Shown here: piece by piece, positions 45,139 to 54,151 of the stretch
Position numbering within the stretch: position 1 is the first letter of the stretch
Layout: each line of letters starts with the position of its first letter
NCBI RefSeq assembly: GCF_024220585.1
Contig: NZ_JAMXKF010000004.1
Location: forward strand, 1-64,000
Direction: 5' to 3'
DNA from: Dyadobacter diqingensis
GTDB lineage: Bacteria; Bacteroidota; Bacteroidia; Cytophagales; Spirosomataceae
DNA length: 64,000 nucleotides
Notes under the pieces: model-generated
What the model saw: only the letters and a program-made list of their open reading frames with translations
Databases searched by the model: none
Told to the model about the DNA's origin: nothing
Position numbers and translations under genes: made by a program

Positions 45139-45933
45139 GACAACCTCTGCCTGAAAATAACTGGACTCCTCTTTGATTTTCTTCGCAAAAATACCGAGCA
45201 GATACGTGGATAAAGTACCGGCAAGCACGCTGATTTCCCGGTTTTGGTCCTTTTGCTTCACCGCTATTCCTGTTAATGCCGTAATGAGGGTAATTAAATA
45301 GTACGGATCATTCAGGCGGTTTGAAACGGCAGCTCCAATCCCTGTTGTAACCGGTAGGAGGCCCAACGCCCATTTTTTCGCTTCGTCCGGCTCCCGGGCA
45401 TAACCAGCCTCCTGAACGAGTGTAGTAGCACTGACAGCGGTGGCAGCAGTAAGCCAGCCTGTATACAAACTGATAAATTTCCGTAAAATGTGTTCAGCTC
45501 CTTTCACGTCGGTCTGACCAATTTCCAGCGCCCGGTGAAGACCGATCGCGGCTGGCAGCATGCTGATGGTCGTAATCGCTGCACCGATACGACTCTTTTT
45601 ATCTGATTTAGCAAAAAAGTATCCGAAAATGGCGGTTGACAAATAATTAAGCCGTAACCAGGATTGTGCCTTGTGATATCTAGGGTTTTGCAGTTGTGAC
45701 GGCATGGCCTGATGAATGGCCAAAGCAACGGTGCCCACATAAATCGCAGACCACACAATGCCGAAAGTCGCGTTTGCAGGCGTAACCAGATTTCGGTCAA
45801 CTTTATCCTGTCGCTTTTTATCGAGTGGCGTTTTCAACGTGTTTTTGCGGGGACGGCTGAAAAAATAGGTACCGATAATACCGCCGATCACAATGGCGGC
45901 CGTCGTATATCTTCCAAAACGATTGACTTTCAT
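45136..45933 (-). CDS. Polytopic membrane protein, possibly TspO/MBR-related
   Basis: The 265-residue protein has about seven hydrophobic helices. The segment NLVTPANATFGIVWSAIYVGTVALAIHQ recalls the PANATFxxVWxxIY pattern of TspO/MBR (tryptophan-rich sensory) proteins, which bind porphyrins and other ligands in membranes, but it is longer than the usual 150-180 residues and starts with a signal-anchor-like helix. I therefore class it as distantly related at best. It lies upstream of no known partner and shares its terminator region with the helicase gene. Confidence 0.6.
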   Translation of the reverse strand: MKVNRFGRYTTAAIVIGGIIGTYFFSRPRKNTLKTPLDKKRQDKVDRNLVTPANATFGIVWSAIYVGTVALAIHQAMPSQLQNPRYHKAQSWLRLNYLSTAIFGYFFAKSDKKSRIGAAITTISMLPAAIGLHRALEIGQTDVKGAEHILRKFISLYTGWLTAATAVSATTLVQEAGYAREPDEAKKWALGLLPVTTGIGAAVSNRLNDPYYLITLITALTGIAVKQKDQNREISVLAGTLSTYLLGIFAKKIKEESSYFQAEVV

Positions 45934-45965
45934 TTTTTTCCTTTTTAATTTGATTGATGAATCAA

Positions 45966-45990
45966 AAAAAGGTACTTGATGTACCTTTTT
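45966..45990 (-). terminator. Terminator after the universal stress protein gene
   Basis: AAAAAGGTAC (45966-45975) and GTACCTTTTT (45981-45990) close on a five-base loop; on the minus strand a T-run follows. It ends the leftward USP gene. Confidence 0.7.
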
Positions 45991-46028
45991 GTCCTGGGAA
46001 AAATATAAAATTATTGTGCCAAAATAAT

Positions 46029-46868
46029 CTAAACAAGGTCATCGACCGGATGTACCCTTTTTTCTGTACAACAGGTCCATACCAGCAGGTTGGCATGATT
46101 GACCACATCGGCCGTGATACTTTGCTTGTACATATCCTTCGGATCCCTGTTCCCGTGCGTGGCCATCAGAATCATATCCGAATTCATTTCACGGGCGAAT
46201 TGCAGAATACCCTGTCTGACATCGTCGGTATTTCTCACACTCATCGTATAATTGCTTAATTGATAATGGGATGCGTATGCTTCCAGAGCCGTCTGTACTT
46301 CGCTTTCCTCTTGCTCTTCGTCTGTATTGATGCGCAACAGATGCAGTCTCGCACGGAACATTTCCTGTATGGCTTTGATCTTTTCAACGACATCTTTTTG
46401 ATTTAGTTTAAGATTGGTCGGAAAAACAATATTGTGAACCGACCTCATCGTTGTTTTTTTCTTGACCGCAAAAACGGGAACCGGTGAGGTCCGGACAATT
46501 TTTTCAACATTGGATCCCATGAAAAACTCATTCCAGCCTCTCGAACCATGCGTTCCCATCACAACAATATCGATCTGGTTCTTTTCAATCACTTCAAGCA
46601 CGATGGGGGTAATCTGACCATGCCGTACCAGGTGACTTACTGCCACCGACGGATGGTTATCGCTCTTCATAAAGTGGACAAATTTCTGTTTCTGAGCCTC
46701 GGTTGACAACGCAATTTCCTCAGTATCAACCGGCATTCCTGGGTCCGGGTTTTGTAAAACAGTCAAAAGCAAAATTTCGGCGTTGTTAACTCTCGCCAGC
46801 TCCGTGGCAAACTGTATGGCCATTTCTGCATATGCGGAAAAATTACATGGCACCAGTATTTTTTTCAT
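46029..46868 (-). CDS. Universal stress protein with two USP domains
   Basis: The 279-residue protein carries tandem UspA folds. The first starts KKILVPCNFSAYAEMAIQFATEL and has the ATP-loop-like GTHGSRGWNEFFMGSNVEKIVRTSPVPVF; the second ends DMILMATHGNRDPKDMYKQS. Two-domain USPs are common in Bacteroidota and bind ATP or sense stress. It neighbours phosphoglycerate mutase on the same strand (57 bases), which could share its transcript. No other enzymatic motif is visible. Confidence 0.9.
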   Translation of the reverse strand: MKKILVPCNFSAYAEMAIQFATELARVNNAEILLLTVLQNPDPGMPVDTEEIALSTEAQKQKFVHFMKSDNHPSVAVSHLVRHGQITPIVLEVIEKNQIDIVVMGTHGSRGWNEFFMGSNVEKIVRTSPVPVFAVKKKTTMRSVHNIVFPTNLKLNQKDVVEKIKAIQEMFRARLHLLRINTDEEQEESEVQTALEAYASHYQLSNYTMSVRNTDDVRQGILQFAREMNSDMILMATHGNRDPKDMYKQSITADVVNHANLLVWTCCTEKRVHPVDDLV

Positions 46869-46925
46869 AACATTCTATTTTAAGGGCATTTCAATGAATC
46901 AGATTTACGAAATATTTGTCGGAAT

Positions 46926-47534
46926 TCATTCAAGGTATCCGACTTTATTAACGACCATCTGAGACGAAAATTCATAAAGTCTGGGAACTCCGGTCGCCAG
47001 GTTTATATCAGAAATTTCATCGTGACCAATATTTTCAAGATACATCATAAGCGCACGTAAACTATTCCCATGCGCGACAATGAGGATGTTTTTGCCGGCA
47101 GCGAGCTTGGGTTTAATTTCTTTTTCAAAATAGGGGACAACGCGGTCGTAGGTATCTTTCAGGCTTTCGCCGTGAGGAGGAATGATGTCATAACTCCGGC
47201 GCCAGGAAAGCACCTGCGCCTCCCCGTATTTTTTTGTCATTTCCAACTTATCCAGTCCTTGCAGATCCCCATAACTCCGTTCATTCAGCGCAGGCGTTTT
47301 CGTGACAGGCAGAGACGGCTGATTAATGGTTCTCAAAATAATGTTGAGCGTGTGAATTGCTCTTTTAAGTACCGAAGTATAGGCTTCGTTTAACGGGTAA
47401 TGCCGGATCAGCGCTCCTGCTTTTGTTGCTTCAACGATCCCTTCGTCGGTTAACTCGATGTCTGTGCTGCCTGTAAAGCGGTTTTCTAAATTATATTCAG
47501 ACTGGCCGTGGCGAACAATAATCAAATTTGACAT
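46926..47534 (-). CDS. gpmA: 2,3-bisphosphoglycerate-dependent phosphoglycerate mutase
   Basis: The 202-residue protein has the phosphohistidine signature LIIVRHGQSEYNLENRFTG with His9, LNERSYGDLQGLDK, PPHGESLKDTYDRVVPY and the second active-site histidine in ILIVAHGNSLRALMMYLE. It interconverts 3- and 2-phosphoglycerate in glycolysis and gluconeogenesis. At 202 residues it is slightly shorter than the E. coli enzyme (about 250), as in several Bacteroidota forms. It is upstream of the USP gene on the same strand. Confidence 0.92.
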   Translation of the reverse strand: MSNLIIVRHGQSEYNLENRFTGSTDIELTDEGIVEATKAGALIRHYPLNEAYTSVLKRAIHTLNIILRTINQPSLPVTKTPALNERSYGDLQGLDKLEMTKKYGEAQVLSWRRSYDIIPPHGESLKDTYDRVVPYFEKEIKPKLAAGKNILIVAHGNSLRALMMYLENIGHDEISDINLATGVPRLYEFSSQMVVNKVGYLE

Positions 47535-47914
47535 AATAAAAGAGGATATGTTACAGGTCTGAATGCTGATGAATCCGGGCTTTCAGGGTAACCGTGAGTT
47601 CCTGTTCATGCAACACCGCAGTTCCTTCAAAGGTTTTGTTTTAAAATCGGTATGGCGTGTTTATTTATTTTTCTGTTGTAAATCAGGGTTTTATTTTTAG
47701 TTTAAAGTTCGTGAAATACGGCTGGGAAACATATGACGATTGTCATAACTACCGGCAGTAATTATCATCATGTGAACGCTTTTTTGGGTTATGTTTAATG
47801 AATTGTAACATTTCTGTCAGTCTGTCTCGTCGGGTGCTAATTGACGATGTTGCGAACAAAGAATAACAGAAAGACCACATCGGAAAATCATTCCTATCCG
47901 TAGAATACCAATTT
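47535..47914. other. Non-coding stretch upstream of gpmA and the repeat array
   Basis: 380 bases with no gene. It presumably carries the leftward gpmA promoter at its left end; I see no clear box there. Confidence 0.5.
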
Positions 47915-47919
47915 GCAAA

Positions 47920-48096
47920 ATCCCGGAGGGATGAAATTATTGTAGAAAACAAATGCCCGACTCCGATCCAAACCCCATCGGGGTGGCAGATTTTGAGACC
48001 GGCGACTGAACAAGATGCAATTCCTATGTCACCCTTTCAGGGTTCAGATTTGGATCTTCGACGTCTTTCTACAATAAGTCCATCCCTTCGGGATTT
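47920..48096. repeat. Palindromic element, unit 1
   Basis: Hairpin centres at about 47927 (ATCCC-GGA-GGGAT), 47978 (CCCC-ATC-GGGG), 48037 (ACCCT-TTC-AGGGT) and 48088 (ATCCC-TTC-GGGAT) show the 51-59-51 symmetry. Confidence 0.75.
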
Positions 48097-48234
48097 TAGC
48101 TAGTGGATATTTTATGGACTGATTGTTTTCGATCTGGCTTATTCAATTGAAGGGGTAGTCAGCTCAAATTTTTATATCAGTTTGGCTTAGTGGCTGTGAT
48201 GACTTTTCAGTAGAATACCCATAGCAAAGAAACA

Positions 48235-48412
48235 ATCCCGGAGGGATGAAATTATTGTAGAAAACAAATGCCCGACTCCGATCAAACCCCCATCGGGGTG
48301 GCAGATTTTGAGACCGGCGACGGAACAAGATGCAATTCCTATGTCACCCTTTCAGGGTTCCGATATGGATCTTCGATGTCTTTTCTACAATAATGCCATC
48401 CCTCCGGGATTT
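48235..48412. repeat. Palindromic element, unit 2
   Basis: Left TCCCGGAGGGAT at 48236 and right ATCCCTCCGGGAT ending near 48410. Here the inverted ends match almost perfectly. One extra right-end subunit follows at about 48450-48482. Confidence 0.75.
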
Positions 48413-48617
48413 TGGCTGGTGGATACTTTATGGACTGATTGTTTTCGATGTTTTCTACAATGATTCCACCCCTTCTGGATTTTGGTTAGCGGATATTTTA
48501 TGGATTGATTGTTTTTGATCTGGCTTATTCAATTGAAGGGGTAGTCAACTCAAATTCTTGTATCAGTTTGGCTTATCAGTTGTGATGACTTTCAGTAGTG
48601 CCAATGGCAAAGAAACA

Positions 48618-48795
48618 ATCCCGGAGGGATGGATTTATTGTAGAAAACAAATGCCCGACTCCGATCCAAACCCCATCGGGGTGGCAGATTTTGAGACCAG
48701 CGACTGAACAAGATGCAATTCCTATGTCACCCTTTCAGGGTTCCGATCTGGTTCTTCGATGTCTTTTCTACAATAAATCGATCCCTTCGGGATTT
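48618..48795. repeat. Palindromic element, unit 3
   Basis: Left arm at 48619 (followed by GGATTTATTGTAGAAAA), interior CCCCATCGGGG and ACCCTTTCAGGGT, right arm near 48781-48793. Confidence 0.75.
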
Positions 48796-48931
48796 TGGGT
48801 AGCGGGTATTTTATGGACTGATTGTTTTTGATCTGGCTTATTCAATTGAGGGGGTAGTCAACTCAAATTCTTGTATCAGTTTGACTTATCGGTTGTGATG
48901 ACTTTTCAGTAGTGCCAATAGCCAAGAAACA

Positions 48932-49110
48932 ATCCCGGAGGGATGATATTATTGTAGAAAACAAATGCCCGACTCCGATCAAAACCCCATCGGGGTGGCA
49001 GATTTTGAGACCGGCAACGGAACGAGATGCAAAACCTATGTCACGCTTTCAGGGTTCAGATTTGGATCTTCGACGTCTTTCTACAATAAGTCCATCCCTT
49101 CGGGATTTTG
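48932..49110. repeat. Palindromic element, unit 4
   Basis: Left arm at 48933 and right arm ending near 49109. The interior hairpin 3 is altered (CGCTTTCAGGGT). Three further right-end subunits follow to about 49345. Confidence 0.75.
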
Positions 49111-49388
49111 GCTAATGGATATTTTATGGACTGATTGTTTTCGATGTTTTCTACAATGATTCCACCCCTTCGGGATTTTAGCTAGTGGATATTTTATGGA
49201 CTGATTGTTTTCGATGTTTTCTACAATGATTTCACCCCTTCGGGATTTTGGCTAGTGGATACTTTATGGAATTGATTGTTCTCTATGTTTTCTATAATAA
49301 TTTCATTTCTCCGGGATTTTGGTTTATTCCCGATTTGGCTTATTCAATTAAGGAAGTGGACAACTCAAATTCCTCCAATTGTTATGTT

Positions 49389-50384
49389 TTACAGATTGTA
49401 ATCCGGAATTTCAATCACAACCTTGCCTTTGGCTGTTTTGTTTTTTAAAGACTCGTATGCATCTTCAACCGAATCCATAGAAAAGCGGCGTGGATCAACC
49501 AGAGGAATCAGCTTGCCTTCTTCCGCCATTTTGCTCGCCGCTTCCAGAATTTTACCATGATGGGCGCGACCTTTACCTGTCAGTAAGGGGAGAAGCGTGA
49601 AAACCCCTGAATACGTAGCGGCTCGAAAGGACAGCGGAGCCAATGCATGGGTACCCCAGCCTAGAATACTCACCACATGACCGTCATACACTTTCGCGGC
49701 CTGAAAGGACTGGTCCAGTGTTTCACCTCCAATGGTATCAAGAATCACATCAAATCCTTCGCCGTTGGTAAGTTCGTCAACATATTGTGTGACGGTTTTG
49801 GTTGTGTAATCGATCGGTGTGGCACCCAGGGAGCGGATATAGTCATGTTTCAGTGGAGAATCAGTGGTAAACACTTTTGCTCCGCTGGCCAACGCAATCT
49901 GTACGGCAATATGCCCGACTCCGCCGGCACCGCCATGAATTAGTACCTTTTGCCCCGCCTTTATATGTGCTTTGTCCACGAGTGCTTCCCATGCGGTTAT
50001 GAAAATTAACGGTAGCGCTGCGGCCTCACGCATGTCAAAATTTCGGGGTTTGATTGCTAGCAAATCGGCGTCTGCCGCAACGTATTCTGCGAGTGATCCC
50101 TGGTTTCCGCCAATACCGCCAATCATTCCGTAGACTTCGTCACCAGGGCTGAATTTAGAAACACCTTCTCCGACGGCCTCCACAATTCCTGCCATGTCGA
50201 TACCGGGAATTTTATGAAGCGGTTGTTGGGCATGTCCGGCCTGGCCGGCTTTTATTTTGAGATCGAGAGGATTTACTCCGCTGGCCTTAACGCGCACCAA
50301 AACCTCTCCATTCCCCGGTATAGGCTTATCCGTTGTAACGACTTTAAGGGGCGTGTTGTAAGCTTCTAAAATGATTGCTTTCAT
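49389..50384 (-). CDS. NADP-dependent quinone oxidoreductase (zinc-free MDR)
   Basis: The 331-residue protein lacks the cysteine clusters of zinc MDRs and has the quinone-oxidoreductase Rossmann region: AGQKVLIHGGAGGVGHIAVQIA, with the GxGGVGxxAxQ loop around residues 150-165. It likely reduces quinones or enals with NADPH. It is 43 bases from the end of the repeat array, which lies on its 3' side, and its start faces a 259-base gap shared with the divergent lipoprotein gene. Confidence 0.9.
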   Translation of the reverse strand: MKAIILEAYNTPLKVVTTDKPIPGNGEVLVRVKASGVNPLDLKIKAGQAGHAQQPLHKIPGIDMAGIVEAVGEGVSKFSPGDEVYGMIGGIGGNQGSLAEYVAADADLLAIKPRNFDMREAAALPLIFITAWEALVDKAHIKAGQKVLIHGGAGGVGHIAVQIALASGAKVFTTDSPLKHDYIRSLGATPIDYTTKTVTQYVDELTNGEGFDVILDTIGGETLDQSFQAAKVYDGHVVSILGWGTHALAPLSFRAATYSGVFTLLPLLTGKGRAHHGKILEAASKMAEEGKLIPLVDPRRFSMDSVEDAYESLKNKTAKGKVVIEIPDYNL

Positions 50385-50589
50385 GATTATTAATTGAAAC
50401 AGGTGATTTTTTGATTAGTTATCCGTAAATTCTATGAGAATTTGTTCCGTATTTGTTTTGCAAAATTGTACAACATATTGTCGTGTAATGGAGTAAAAGT
50501 TTTCGTTTTTGGGGTAACTAAATAGCAGCACCGGATAATCTCCTGGCCGTTGGTGGGAAATATCGTTTCCAGTTAGTAACTGGCTAGTT

Positions 50590-50621
50590 TTTGCGTAAAA
50601 TAATTTCTATCATTACATTTC
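50590..50621 (+). promoter_or_regulatory. Bacteroidota-type promoter upstream of the Ig-like lipoprotein
   Basis: TTTG (50590-50593) and TACATTTC (50614-50621) are 20 bases apart, matching the TTTG-N19-21-TAnnTTTG pattern with one mismatch. The start codon is 22 bases downstream of the -7 box. Confidence 0.6.
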
Positions 50622-50643
50622 TTCACTTCCTAACACTTACATT

Positions 50644-51411
50644 ATGAGAAAACTATATCTGTTTTTATTCCTCGCTGCTCTGTCTGTATCCTGCTCGAAG
50701 GACAAAGAAGCAGAGCCGGCAATTGTTTTGAGCGATAGCGATTTGAAGCTGCACTACGACGATACCCATCAGTTTGCCTTAACAAAAGGTACCGAGGCGG
50801 TTGGTGCCACCACTTTTAAATGGACATCCAGCGATACAATCGTTGGGAAAGTGGACCAGAACGGTAAGTTTACCGGACGGCGCATAGGAACCACCACCAT
50901 CAAGGCTGCCTCCACGGATGGCAAAACAACACTTCAGTCGAAAGTTACCGTTGACCCTTATAGCACTTTGTGTGTGGAACCGGTTACGGATTTTAAGGCA
51001 AACCAGGCGGCTGTAAAAGCGAAAGAAAAGCGGACTGTGTTGCAGGAAGACACAGCCACCATTGTTTACAAGGCGGAGAATGCAAAGTTGAGAGGCGTGG
51101 CATACGGGTTTAGAAAAAATGCACTAATCCAGTCAGCACTTATTTTTACAGAAACCAAGCCTGTTCTTGACGAAGCCGCTCTTTTCTTAGCAGAAAGATA
51201 TGAAGAGTTAGGTGAAGAGGACGGATTCTATTTTTACACCGATAACAAAGTTGTGGTCGTAGTGACAGATGACGAAACCATAGGTTTTGTTGCTTTGTAT
51301 AATCCTTATCCGGCTGGCGGCTTACGAACTTCCGTCCCACTCATTCAGACGATGAAGGCGTCGGCGAAAATTCAATTACAATCGATCAAAGCAAATTTCA
51401 AAGGTTTTTAA
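50644..51411 (+). CDS. Lipoprotein with bacterial Ig-like (BIG2) domain
   Basis: The 255-residue protein has a lipoprotein signal (MRKLYLFLFLAALSVSCS, Cys17) and a BIG2-like domain (about 28-105: LHYDDTHQFALTKGTEAVGATTFKWTSSDTIVGKVDQNGKFTGRRIGTTTIKA). The C-terminal half is an unknown alpha/beta part with no motif I recognise. It is probably anchored in the outer membrane. A Bacteroidota-type promoter lies upstream and a terminator follows. Confidence 0.8.
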   Translation: MRKLYLFLFLAALSVSCSKDKEAEPAIVLSDSDLKLHYDDTHQFALTKGTEAVGATTFKWTSSDTIVGKVDQNGKFTGRRIGTTTIKAASTDGKTTLQSKVTVDPYSTLCVEPVTDFKANQAAVKAKEKRTVLQEDTATIVYKAENAKLRGVAYGFRKNALIQSALIFTETKPVLDEAALFLAERYEELGEEDGFYFYTDNKVVVVVTDDETIGFVALYNPYPAGGLRTSVPLIQTMKASAKIQLQSIKANFKGF

Positions 51412-51438
51412 CCACTGGAACAAAAGTTGTATATAAAT

Positions 51439-51490
51439 AAATCAGGCGGGAAAAGGTGTGTAAACATCAGATCTGCCTGATTTTTTTGTA
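51439..51490 (+). terminator. Terminator after the Ig-like lipoprotein gene
   Basis: AAATCAGGC (51439-51447) and GCCTGATTT (51475-51483), a nine-base stem with a 27-base loop, then a T-run. Confidence 0.65.
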
Positions 51491-51506
51491 TTAAACTTTT
51501 GAATCT

Positions 51507-52412
51507 ATGGTGCAGATAATTGCCGAGAAAAAGGAACATCCGTTTGAGTGGCTGGATATTACCGATCCTGATCCCGAAGAGGTTCACACGATCGCAAAAA
51601 AATACAAACTGCATGAATCGTCTGTCAATGACTGTCTTCAGCCCGACCACCTTCCAAAATATGAAACTGTGGGCAGTGACGGTGATATCTTTATTATTTT
51701 CAGACTGCATACGGCGGATGTTGTCGATCAGGCGGATACGGTCAGGGAGCTCACGGATAAGGTTTCGGTTTTTATTAAGGACGACAGAATTATAACCATT
51801 CATAAGAAACCCTGGCCGCAGGTTGAAAAGATCAGGGATGAGTACATTCACTCGGAAAACTGCAAGTCGGTGTACCATATTCTAAACGAAATTGTCAAAA
51901 CGGGCTTGGCGACCTATGATGACCACGCCATGCGGTTAACCCGTGAAATTGAGTTTTATGAGACCAATATGTTTCTAAAAAATAGAAAACAATCCTTGCT
52001 CGAAGGATTATACTATCTAAAAAGGAAGGTGGATGTGACCCGTCGCATTCTCATTCTGACTTTTGAGATTGTGGATAAAATTGATAATGAACCGGGTAAT
52101 ACCTACACGCGGGATACGCGCGACCTGTACGTGAAACTTCACAATATTTACGATTCGCTTTTTGAGAACACCAACCACCTGATGACGATTTATTTCTCCT
52201 TGTCGTCACAAAGGACCAATGAAATTATCCGGGTGCTGACTATTTTCTCGGTATTTTTTATGCCGTTAACCTTCATTGTGGGTGTTTACGGGATGAATTT
52301 CGAATTCATGCCGGAGCTGAAAATGAGGCTGGGATATCCCGGTGTAATGGTGTTGATGGCCATTATCACAGGTTTTATCTACTACTGGTTCAGGAAAAAG
52401 GACTGGTTGTAA
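51507..52412 (+). CDS. corA: CorA-family magnesium transporter
   Basis: The 301-residue protein has the cytoplasmic alpha/beta and long-helix domain of CorA, followed by two C-terminal membrane helices. The signature YGMN is present in FMPLTFIVGVYGMNFEFMP, and the basic C-terminus KKDWL is typical. It forms a pentameric divalent-cation channel, mostly for Mg2+ or Co2+. It stands alone with its own terminator-bounded unit, and the next gene is 152 bases away. Confidence 0.93.
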   Translation: MVQIIAEKKEHPFEWLDITDPDPEEVHTIAKKYKLHESSVNDCLQPDHLPKYETVGSDGDIFIIFRLHTADVVDQADTVRELTDKVSVFIKDDRIITIHKKPWPQVEKIRDEYIHSENCKSVYHILNEIVKTGLATYDDHAMRLTREIEFYETNMFLKNRKQSLLEGLYYLKRKVDVTRRILILTFEIVDKIDNEPGNTYTRDTRDLYVKLHNIYDSLFENTNHLMTIYFSLSSQRTNEIIRVLTIFSVFFMPLTFIVGVYGMNFEFMPELKMRLGYPGVMVLMAIITGFIYYWFRKKDWL

Positions 52413-52564
52413 TGCATTAAAGAAATAGCCCGTATTTTGTACCGTTGGATTACTCGAAAGCAAGTATTGATATAAATCTTCTATATTGCAAAACCGAGCC
52501 AAACGGTCCCAAGGGACGGATGCAGCCGGAATTTCTAAACCTTAATCTATTAAACCCCTAAACC

Positions 52565-53410
52565 ATGTTCTGCTTTCTCCGAAAGGCCTTACCGTTATGC
52601 TTATTCGCCATCTTTTTAACCGGATTATTACAAACTGCGGATGCGCAAAGCAAAAAACCGAAGTTTAAGGTGATCGCGTTTTATACCGGAAAAAATGATC
52701 AGGCGCACATCAGTTATATGCACGAAGCGAATAAATTTTTCCCGAAAATCGCCGCTGAAAATAATTTCACCTACGACTCAACAACCGATTGGAGTAAACT
52801 GAATGCGAAGTTTTTGTCGGATTATCAGGTGGTTTTGTTCCTGGATACGAGGCCGGAGGCACCAGAACAACGGGCCGCTTTTCAGCAGTATATGGAAAAC
52901 GGAGGAGCCTGGATGGGTTTTCACTTTGCCGCATTTGCTTTAACACCTTCCGCTTTTAATCAGGACTGGGACTGGTATCATGAAAAATTCCTGGGATCGG
53001 GGCAGTATGCCAGTAATACCTGGCGGCCAACTTCTGCCGTGCTGCGGGTAGAGGATCGTAAAAATCCGGCAACAAAAAATCTCCCTGAAACTTTTAAGGC
53101 GTCGCCAAACGAATGGTATCGGTGGGAACATGATCTCCGTAAAAACCCGGATATAAAAATATTACTATCCATCGATTCGACCAGTTTTCCTTTAGGAACC
53201 GGCCCTAAAAAACATGAAATCTGGCATAGTGGTTATTACCCTGTCGTTTGGACCAATAAAAATTACAAAATGCTGTATCTTAATATGGGGCATAACGATA
53301 TCGACTATGAGGGTAAAACCAATAAAACGCTGTCCTATACCTTTGATAATGAGATACAGAATAAGCTTGTGATCGACGGGCTGTTGTGGCTCGGTACAGG
53401 TAAGAAATAA
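52565..53410 (+). CDS. Secreted ThuA-like protein
   Basis: The 281-residue protein has a signal peptide (to ADAQ, about residue 28) and a ThuA-type class-I-glutamine-amidotransferase-like fold: FKVIAFYTGKNDQAHISYMHEANKFF, VVLFLDTRPEAPEQRAAFQQYMENGGAWMGFHFAA, then EIWHSGYYPVVWTNKNYKMLYLNMGHNDID. ThuA proteins were linked to trehalose use and are common as single-domain, possibly sugar-linked enzymes in Bacteroidota; activity is not certain. A terminator-like hairpin follows. Confidence 0.88.
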   Translation: MFCFLRKALPLCLFAIFLTGLLQTADAQSKKPKFKVIAFYTGKNDQAHISYMHEANKFFPKIAAENNFTYDSTTDWSKLNAKFLSDYQVVLFLDTRPEAPEQRAAFQQYMENGGAWMGFHFAAFALTPSAFNQDWDWYHEKFLGSGQYASNTWRPTSAVLRVEDRKNPATKNLPETFKASPNEWYRWEHDLRKNPDIKILLSIDSTSFPLGTGPKKHEIWHSGYYPVVWTNKNYKMLYLNMGHNDIDYEGKTNKTLSYTFDNEIQNKLVIDGLLWLGTGKK

Positions 53411-53415
53411 TTTTT

Positions 53416-53457
53416 AAGCCAAGTACAGAATTGCACCAGAATTCATGGCTTTTTTTG
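53416..53457 (+). terminator. Terminator after the ThuA-like gene
   Basis: AAGCCA (53416-53421) and TGGCTT (53446-53451) with a 24-base loop that contains its own small GAATT pair, then a T-run. Confidence 0.5.
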
Positions 53458-53473
53458 TACAAAATATCAGGGC

Positions 53474-54151
53474 ATGAAGCTATTACTCATAGAAGACGAA
53501 AAAGCGCTGGCAACCAGTATCCAGAATTATTTCCAGCGGGAAAATTTCATATGTGAATGGGCAGCGGACTATGAAACGGCCATTGAAAAAATAAACATCT
53601 ATCAGTACGATTGCGTTCTGGTAGATATCATGCTCCCTGACGGCGACGGACTGAATGCGGTAAAGGAATTGAAGCGGAAATTTCCGCAGACCGGGATTAT
53701 CATCATATCAGCCAAAAATTCGCTTGACGACCGGATCGAGGGATTAAATCTAGGCTCCGATGATTACCTGACCAAACCGTTTCACTTGTCCGAGCTCAAT
53801 GCGCGCGTGCAGGCAGTGATCAGGAGAAGAAGTTTTCAGGGTAATCAGCAGATCCGTTTTGGGAAAATCGTCATCGAACCACAGGAACATTTTGTGTCCG
53901 TCGAAGGGCAGGAAATTATTCTTACACGGAAGGAGTATGACCTGCTTATTTATCTGATCGCTAATAAAAACCGCGTGCTCACAAAGGAATCGATCGCGGA
54001 ACATTTGTGGGGCGACGATGCGGATTTGATGGACAATTTCGATTTTATTTACACACATATTAAAAACCTCAGAAAAAAGCTGATGGACAAAGATTGTCCC
54101 GATTATCTGAGATCTATTTATGGGGTGGGTTACAAATTCAGTGAACAATGA
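53474..54151 (+). CDS. OmpR-family response regulator
   Basis: The 225-residue protein has a receiver domain (MKLLLIEDEK, acidic pocket; phospho-acceptor Asp51 in VLVDIMLPDGDG; KPFHLSEL with the conserved lysine) and an OmpR-type winged helix (LTRKEYDLLIYLIANKNRVLTKESIAEHLWG). It is phosphorylated by the adjacent histidine kinase, which overlaps it by four bases (ATGA). Targets are unknown. Confidence 0.93.
   Translation: MKLLLIEDEKALATSIQNYFQRENFICEWAADYETAIEKINIYQYDCVLVDIMLPDGDGLNAVKELKRKFPQTGIIIISAKNSLDDRIEGLNLGSDDYLTKPFHLSELNARVQAVIRRRSFQGNQQIRFGKIVIEPQEHFVSVEGQEIILTRKEYDLLIYLIANKNRVLTKESIAEHLWGDDADLMDNFDFIYTHIKNLRKKLMDKDCPDYLRSIYGVGYKFSEQ

Larger units (their letters stand above)
47915..49345. 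repeat. Tandem array of palindromic elements (four full units plus partial copies)
   Basis: Four near-identical units start at 47921, 48236, 48619 and 48933. Each core (about 178 bases) is symmetric: ends carry inverted TCCCGGAGGGAT / ATCCCTYCGGGA stems beside inverted ATTATTGTAGAAAA / TTTTCTACAATAAT blocks, and four 3-nt-loop mini-hairpins sit at 51, 59 and 51 base spacings in unit 1. A 136-140-base spacer, also conserved, links units 1-2 and 3-4. One extra copy of a roughly 69-base right-end subunit follows unit 2 and three more follow unit 4. No coding gene was supported. Confidence 0.85.

Noticed and set aside
47915..49345. CRISPR array
   Set aside because: The repeats are long, symmetric and joined by conserved rather than variable spacers, and no cas genes are present.
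47930..49448. Short open frames of 62-77 codons inside the palindromic array
   Set aside because: They recur only because the repeat itself recurs, start at different places, use stems as codons and have no recognisable domain.
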